From Phascolarctobacterium sp. (GTDB taxonomy: Bacteria; Bacillota; Negativicutes; Acidaminococcales; Acidaminococcaceae), in the NCBI GenBank assembly GCA_019417125.1, contig DXVZ01000105.1, positions 345-14,390 of the forward strand: a DNA stretch of 14,046 nucleotides, read 5' to 3'. A program made the translations under genes and the position numbers. Numbering within the stretch: the first letter of the stretch is position 1; each line of letters opens with the position of its first letter. The notes beneath the pieces were generated by a model, which saw only the letters and a list, made by a program, of their open reading frames with translations, made no database searches and was not told where the DNA came from. Shown piece by piece: positions 14,039-14,046 of this stretch.

Positions 14039-14046
14039 GCTTTTTG

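Overview
This window is almost entirely coding and reads as a stretch of core chromosome from a Firmicutes-type bacterium. The PolC-type replicative polymerase fixes the broad group. The order frr, uppS, cdsA, dxr, rseP, ispG, proS, polC is the classical Firmicutes arrangement. Sequence flavour and medium GC content suggest a Negativicutes member, possibly near Phascolarctobacterium/Acidaminococcus; that finer placement is inference with low certainty. I see no insertion sequence, phage gene, CRISPR array, tRNA or rRNA.

Layout. Positions 1-1383 hold the 3' end of pyrH (UMP kinase), frr (ribosome recycling factor), a 78-residue protein that looks like a single PASTA-type domain, and a 56-residue 2[4Fe-4S] ferredoxin, all overlapping or tightly packed. 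A strong hairpin (1394-1438) then separates them from uppS. From 1465 to 12609 the genes uppS, cdsA, dxr, rseP, ispG, proS, an mgtC-like gene and polC follow on the same strand with gaps of at most 27 bases and no visible terminator, so they are probably largely co-transcribed. The run ends at a clear intrinsic terminator (12617-12649). A new extended -10 promoter then drives a secreted, repeat-containing protein of unknown function. Its 3' end overlaps, tail to tail, a minus-strand gene for a cysteine-rich DUF6125-like protein.

How the genes fit together. Dxr and IspG make isoprenoid precursors, UppS turns them into undecaprenyl diphosphate for cell-envelope synthesis, CdsA makes CDP-diacylglycerol for phospholipids, and RseP is a membrane site-2 protease. 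PyrH and Frr, ProS and PolC serve pyrimidine supply, translation and replication. The small ferredoxin upstream is a plausible electron donor for IspG (inference).

Most notable points. The PolC is 1226 residues and lacks the DnaQ-like 3'-5' exonuclease that normally interrupts the PHP domain; only a short charged linker remains there. Other points of interest are the cytosolic PASTA-like mini-protein, the hairpin that looks like a dispersed repeat, and the two uncharacterised proteins at the right end. I did not find convincing evidence of an entirely new multi-gene system.
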